Source of the DNA: Flectobacillus sp.
Lineage (GTDB): Bacteria > Bacteroidota > Bacteroidia > Cytophagales > Spirosomataceae
DNA: 9,430 nucleotides
Assembly: GCA_029865665.1 (NCBI GenBank)
Contig: JARXAV010000141.1
Coordinates: 1-9,430, forward strand
Reading direction: 5' to 3'
A program made the translations under genes and the position numbers. The notes under the pieces were generated by a model. It made no database searches. It was not told the origin of the DNA and was given only the letters and a program-made list of their open reading frames with translations. Shown here in pieces: positions 7,102 to 9,430 of the stretch. Numbering within the stretch: the first letter of the stretch is position 1; each line of letters opens with the position of its first letter.

Positions 7102-8667
7102 ATGAAATTATTCAAATATATCGCTTTAGCAAGTATTGGATTTACCGCAACTTCTTGTCAGCAATTTTTAAAGGAAAGTCCTGAGTCCATCATTTCAGAA
7201 GACCAATATTACAAAACACAAACCGATGCTATCAATGCGGTAAATGCGGTTTATTTCTCCTTGAACTCAGGGGGGGCGACTATTCAAACACCATACAACA
7301 CCCTATTTAATACAGGGATGAACTTTGCAGGAGACGATGAAGATCCAGGGCCAGGTGCAACCAATGCAGACGTTCGTTCGTTAGCCGTATTGGCACACTC
7401 TTCAACGAATTTAAGGGTGTACGAACTTTGGCAACAGCACTATGCTGCTATTAAAAAAGCCAATGTAGCATTAGAAAAGATACCAATTATTAGTTTTGAT
7501 GCAACCCTGAAAAACAGATTACTAGCAGAAGCAAAGTTTTTACGTGCCTTGTATTACTTCAATTTGGTACGTCTTTATGGTGATGTTCCATTGATTACAT
7601 CGTACCAAAAATACATCAATGCTGGTGATTATGCGATTGCTAAATCTCCGTCAACGGCTGTCTATGCTCAAATTGAAAAAGATTTAATTGAGGCAGCGGC
7701 GGCATTACCTGTAAGTTATGCTTCTCCTGACGCAGGTAGAGCAACGGCTGGAGCAGCTAAGTCATTGTTAGCAAAGGTGTATTTAACAAAAGCATCGTTA
7801 CCATTAAACTTGACGCAATATTATCAAGATGCTGTGAAATTGGCAGAAGAAGCACTTTCTCCTGCGGATGGCGGAACGGGTGCTTATGGCTACGATTTAT
7901 TTAGCAATTATGCCGATGTGTTTTTACCAGCTACCAAAAACGGGAGAGAGCATATTTTCTCAGCTCAGTTTAAATCGAACTCATTGGGGCAAGGAAACAA
8001 CCAAAACCCTCGTTCAATTTTGACATCTATCCCAGGCTTAACAGGTTCTTATGCGGACATGGTACGCTTCTATACGGTTGGTACAGACAAATTCTTTAGC
8101 GTATTTAAATTATACGATGCGGCAGATAAAAGAAAGCGTGTAACCTTTGTAACCAGCTTTGTAAGCCCAACGAATGGTAGAAAGTATGGTTTACCAATTA
8201 CCAACACGGCTGTACCAAATGATTCAACACCATTCTTTAACAAAACATGGGATCCGAACTCTACTGCTCTAACGAATGAATCTGCGGCTAACGTAGCCAT
8301 CATCCGCTATGCTGAATTGTTATTGATTCATGCGGAAGCAGAAAACGAATTGAATGGCCCAACAGCAAAAGCGTACAAGTCATTGAATAAAGTGAGAAAT
8401 AGAGCAGGTTTACCAAGTCTTTCTGGCTTAACAAAAGACCAATTCCGTGAGGCATTATACCTTGACCGTCGTTTAGAATTAGTATTTGAATATCATCGCT
8501 GGTTCGATTTGATTCGTCAAAAAGATGCAAATGGAAAAAGTACGTTTGTGACAAATCTTCACAAAGTGGGTAAAACCAATGCAACGGACAAACATCGTTT
8601 ATATCCAATTCCTCAATCGGAAATCGACAACAACCCATTGTTAGAGCAGAATACGCTTTGGAAGTAA
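7102..8667 (+). CDS. SusD/RagB-like surface lipoprotein
   Basis: This 521-residue substrate-binding lipoprotein should form the lid over the SusC barrel. The signal peptide ends in lipobox TATSC, with C19 as the lipidated cysteine, followed by QQFLKESPES typical of SusD N-termini. An alpha-helical TPR-type N-terminal region carries the family hallmark FLRALYYFNLVRLYGDVPLI (147-166) and AAKSLLAKVYLT (218-229). The C-terminal SusD region has RYAELLLIHAEAENELNG (402-419), a KVRNRAGLP block (430-438), RREL-type LDRRLELVFEYHRWFDLIR (454-472) and LYPIPQSEIDNNPLLEQN (500-517). The length is usual for the family, and its place right after susC confirms the pairing. A seven-G run at 7270-7276 encodes part of NSGGAT. 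The ligand specificity is unknown. Confidence 0.96.
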   Translation: MKLFKYIALASIGFTATSCQQFLKESPESIISEDQYYKTQTDAINAVNAVYFSLNSGGATIQTPYNTLFNTGMNFAGDDEDPGPGATNADVRSLAVLAHSSTNLRVYELWQQHYAAIKKANVALEKIPIISFDATLKNRLLAEAKFLRALYYFNLVRLYGDVPLITSYQKYINAGDYAIAKSPSTAVYAQIEKDLIEAAAALPVSYASPDAGRATAGAAKSLLAKVYLTKASLPLNLTQYYQDAVKLAEEALSPADGGTGAYGYDLFSNYADVFLPATKNGREHIFSAQFKSNSLGQGNNQNPRSILTSIPGLTGSYADMVRFYTVGTDKFFSVFKLYDAADKRKRVTFVTSFVSPTNGRKYGLPITNTAVPNDSTPFFNKTWDPNSTALTNESAANVAIIRYAELLLIHAEAENELNGPTAKAYKSLNKVRNRAGLPSLSGLTKDQFREALYLDRRLELVFEYHRWFDLIRQKDANGKSTFVTNLHKVGKTNATDKHRLYPIPQSEIDNNPLLEQNTLWK

Positions 8668-8672
8668 TTAGT

Positions 8673-8716
8673 AACGAGTGAGTTAGTATTTTTTGACAGT
8701 CACTAACTCACTCGTT
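8673..8716 (+). promoter_or_regulatory. Perfect 15-bp hairpin between susD and the second sulfatase
   Basis: AACGAGTGAGTTAGT (8673-8687) is exactly complementary to ACTAACTCACTCGTT (8702-8716), around a 14-base loop that contains a T6 run (8689-8694). The element begins five bases after the susD stop codon and ends 21 bases before the next ATG. No T-run follows the right arm, so a simple intrinsic terminator is not supported. Protection of the susCD message 3' end, or processing between susD and the sulfatase, is more likely. Its placement matches that of the hairpin at 99-143 in front of the first sulfatase. Confidence 0.6.
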
Positions 8717-8737
8717 GAACCCATATCTAAAAATAGC

Positions 8738-9430
8738 ATGAAGATTTCGTTGAAAATTACCACCACTTTTCTCTTGACAGTCTTGGTGAATGCCCATCTA
8801 GTGGCTCAAAATATTCCAAAAAAACAACCCAATATCGTCGTCATTTTGGCGGATGATTTAGGTTTTTCGGACATTGGAGCGTACGGTTCGGAAATAAAAA
8901 CGCCTAATTTGGATAAGCTTGCACGGCATGGACTGACCTTCAAGCAGTTTTACAATGCAGGACGTTGTTGTCCGTCGAGAGCTTCCTTGCTTACGGGCTT
9001 ATACCCGCATCAAGCAGGCATTGGCGACATGGTGCAAAACAAGGGTTTTCCTGCGTATCAAGGTTACTTAAACAAGAATTGCATTACGCTTGGACAAGCA
9101 CTCAAACAAGCGGGTTACACGACCATCGTTTCTGGAAAATGGCACGTTGGCTTAGTGCCTTCTGCTTGGGCAGTGAACCGAGGTTTTGACAAATCGTTTA
9201 CCTTACAAAATAATGGAAGCAGTTATTTCAATTCGCAACCCTTATATAACGATGGCAGAACGGTTACTTTTTTGAAGGGCGATAAAGAAGTCATTCGTAC
9301 CGATACTTCTAAATACTTAACACAAGAAATTACTGATTTTGCGATTCGTTCTTTGGAAAAACACCAACACGAGCAACGTCCTTTTTTCTTGTATGTAGCC
9401 TATAATGCTCCTCATTGGCCTATTCAAGCA
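8738..9430 (+). CDS. Second exported S1-family arylsulfatase (N-terminal part, cut by the window end)
   Basis: Translation from the ATG at 8738 is open for 231 codons to the last base, so the C-terminal half lies outside. Residues 1-24 form a Sec signal peptide (MKISLK, hydrophobic core, LVA-Q). The sulfatase signature is C77-C-P-S-R81-A-S-L-L-T-G, with C77 as the predicted formylglycine residue. D39/D40 (metal), K134/H136 (SGKWH) and H226 (APHW) match the first sulfatase position by position. By hand alignment, residues 30-110 share 55 of 81 positions with it, so the two are paralogs. The changed region after about residue 140 suggests a different substrate or a different position of sulfate attack. 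The calcium Asp/Asn pair and later lysine cannot be checked because they lie beyond the end. It follows susD after 70 bases and may share its transcript. Confidence 0.93.
   Translation, partial: MKISLKITTTFLLTVLVNAHLVAQNIPKKQPNIVVILADDLGFSDIGAYGSEIKTPNLDKLARHGLTFKQFYNAGRCCPSRASLLTGLYPHQAGIGDMVQNKGFPAYQGYLNKNCITLGQALKQAGYTTIVSGKWHVGLVPSAWAVNRGFDKSFTLQNNGSSYFNSQPLYNDGRTVTFLKGDKEVIRTDTSKYLTQEITDFAIRSLEKHQHEQRPFFLYVAYNAPHWPIQA

Noticed and set aside
8300..8638. Minus-strand open frame of 112 codons under the end of susD
   Set aside because: It is antisense to the conserved SusD C-terminal region; its composition is what the complement of these codons would give, with no signal or domain.
8965..9189. 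Open frame of 74 codons on the + strand near the right end
   Set aside because: It is an out-of-frame shadow of the second sulfatase, whose frame from 8738 contains the signal peptide, signature motif and catalytic residues.
1..9430. CRISPR array, tRNA, insertion sequence or attachment site
   Set aside because: No regularly spaced direct repeats, no tRNA-like cloverleaf with a plausible anticodon arm, no transposase motifs and no terminal inverted repeats with target duplications were seen on either strand.

Overview
The window reads as a sulfatase-rich SusCD-type uptake locus from an aerobic member of the Bacteroidota. A Cytophagales-like bacterium (Flectobacillus/Arcicella/Emticicia type) is a plausible guess. 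The evidence for the phylum is the adjacent SusC-like TonB-dependent transporter and SusD-like lipoprotein, the AT-rich sequence (roughly 40% G+C by eye), and the lack of Shine-Dalgarno sequences before the genes. The genus-level guess is inference only.

Layout: all real genes are on the + strand. After a 12-codon tail of an upstream gene (1-39) and a very long hairpin (99-143) come four blocks. (1) An exported S1-family arylsulfatase (164-1804) is followed 23 bases later by a formylglycine-generating enzyme (FGE/SUMF1 type, 1828-2922) that keeps both copper-binding catalytic cysteines. (2) After a 133-base gap holding a terminator-like hairpin comes an exported rhodanese-thioredoxin fusion (3056-3775); its rhodanese cysteine is replaced by serine, while its thioredoxin CxxC is intact. 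(3) After a 163-base gap with another hairpin comes the susC/susD pair (3939-7013 and 7102-8667). (4) A second hairpin lies just in front of a second, paralogous sulfatase that runs off the right end (8738-9430). No gap exceeds about 165 bases, so there is no large unexplained non-coding stretch.

How the genes could work together: SusD and SusC would capture a sulfated ligand at the outer membrane and import it, and the two sulfatases would remove sulfate esters in the periplasm. The FGE would oxidise the active-site cysteine (C77 in each sulfatase) to formylglycine. FGE catalysis needs oxygen, copper and a thiol reductant, so the neighbouring exported thioredoxin-like protein is an attractive candidate electron donor. 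The FGE has an N-terminal hydrophobic segment, so maturation may take place outside the cytoplasm. This periplasmic maturation module (sulfatase + FGE + thioredoxin-like partner, joined to a SusCD importer) is the most interesting idea in the window. The link between FGE and the thioredoxin-like protein is inferred from position and chemistry only. No glycoside hydrolase, polysaccharide lyase, sulfate transporter or regulator is visible here, so the substrate cannot be named.
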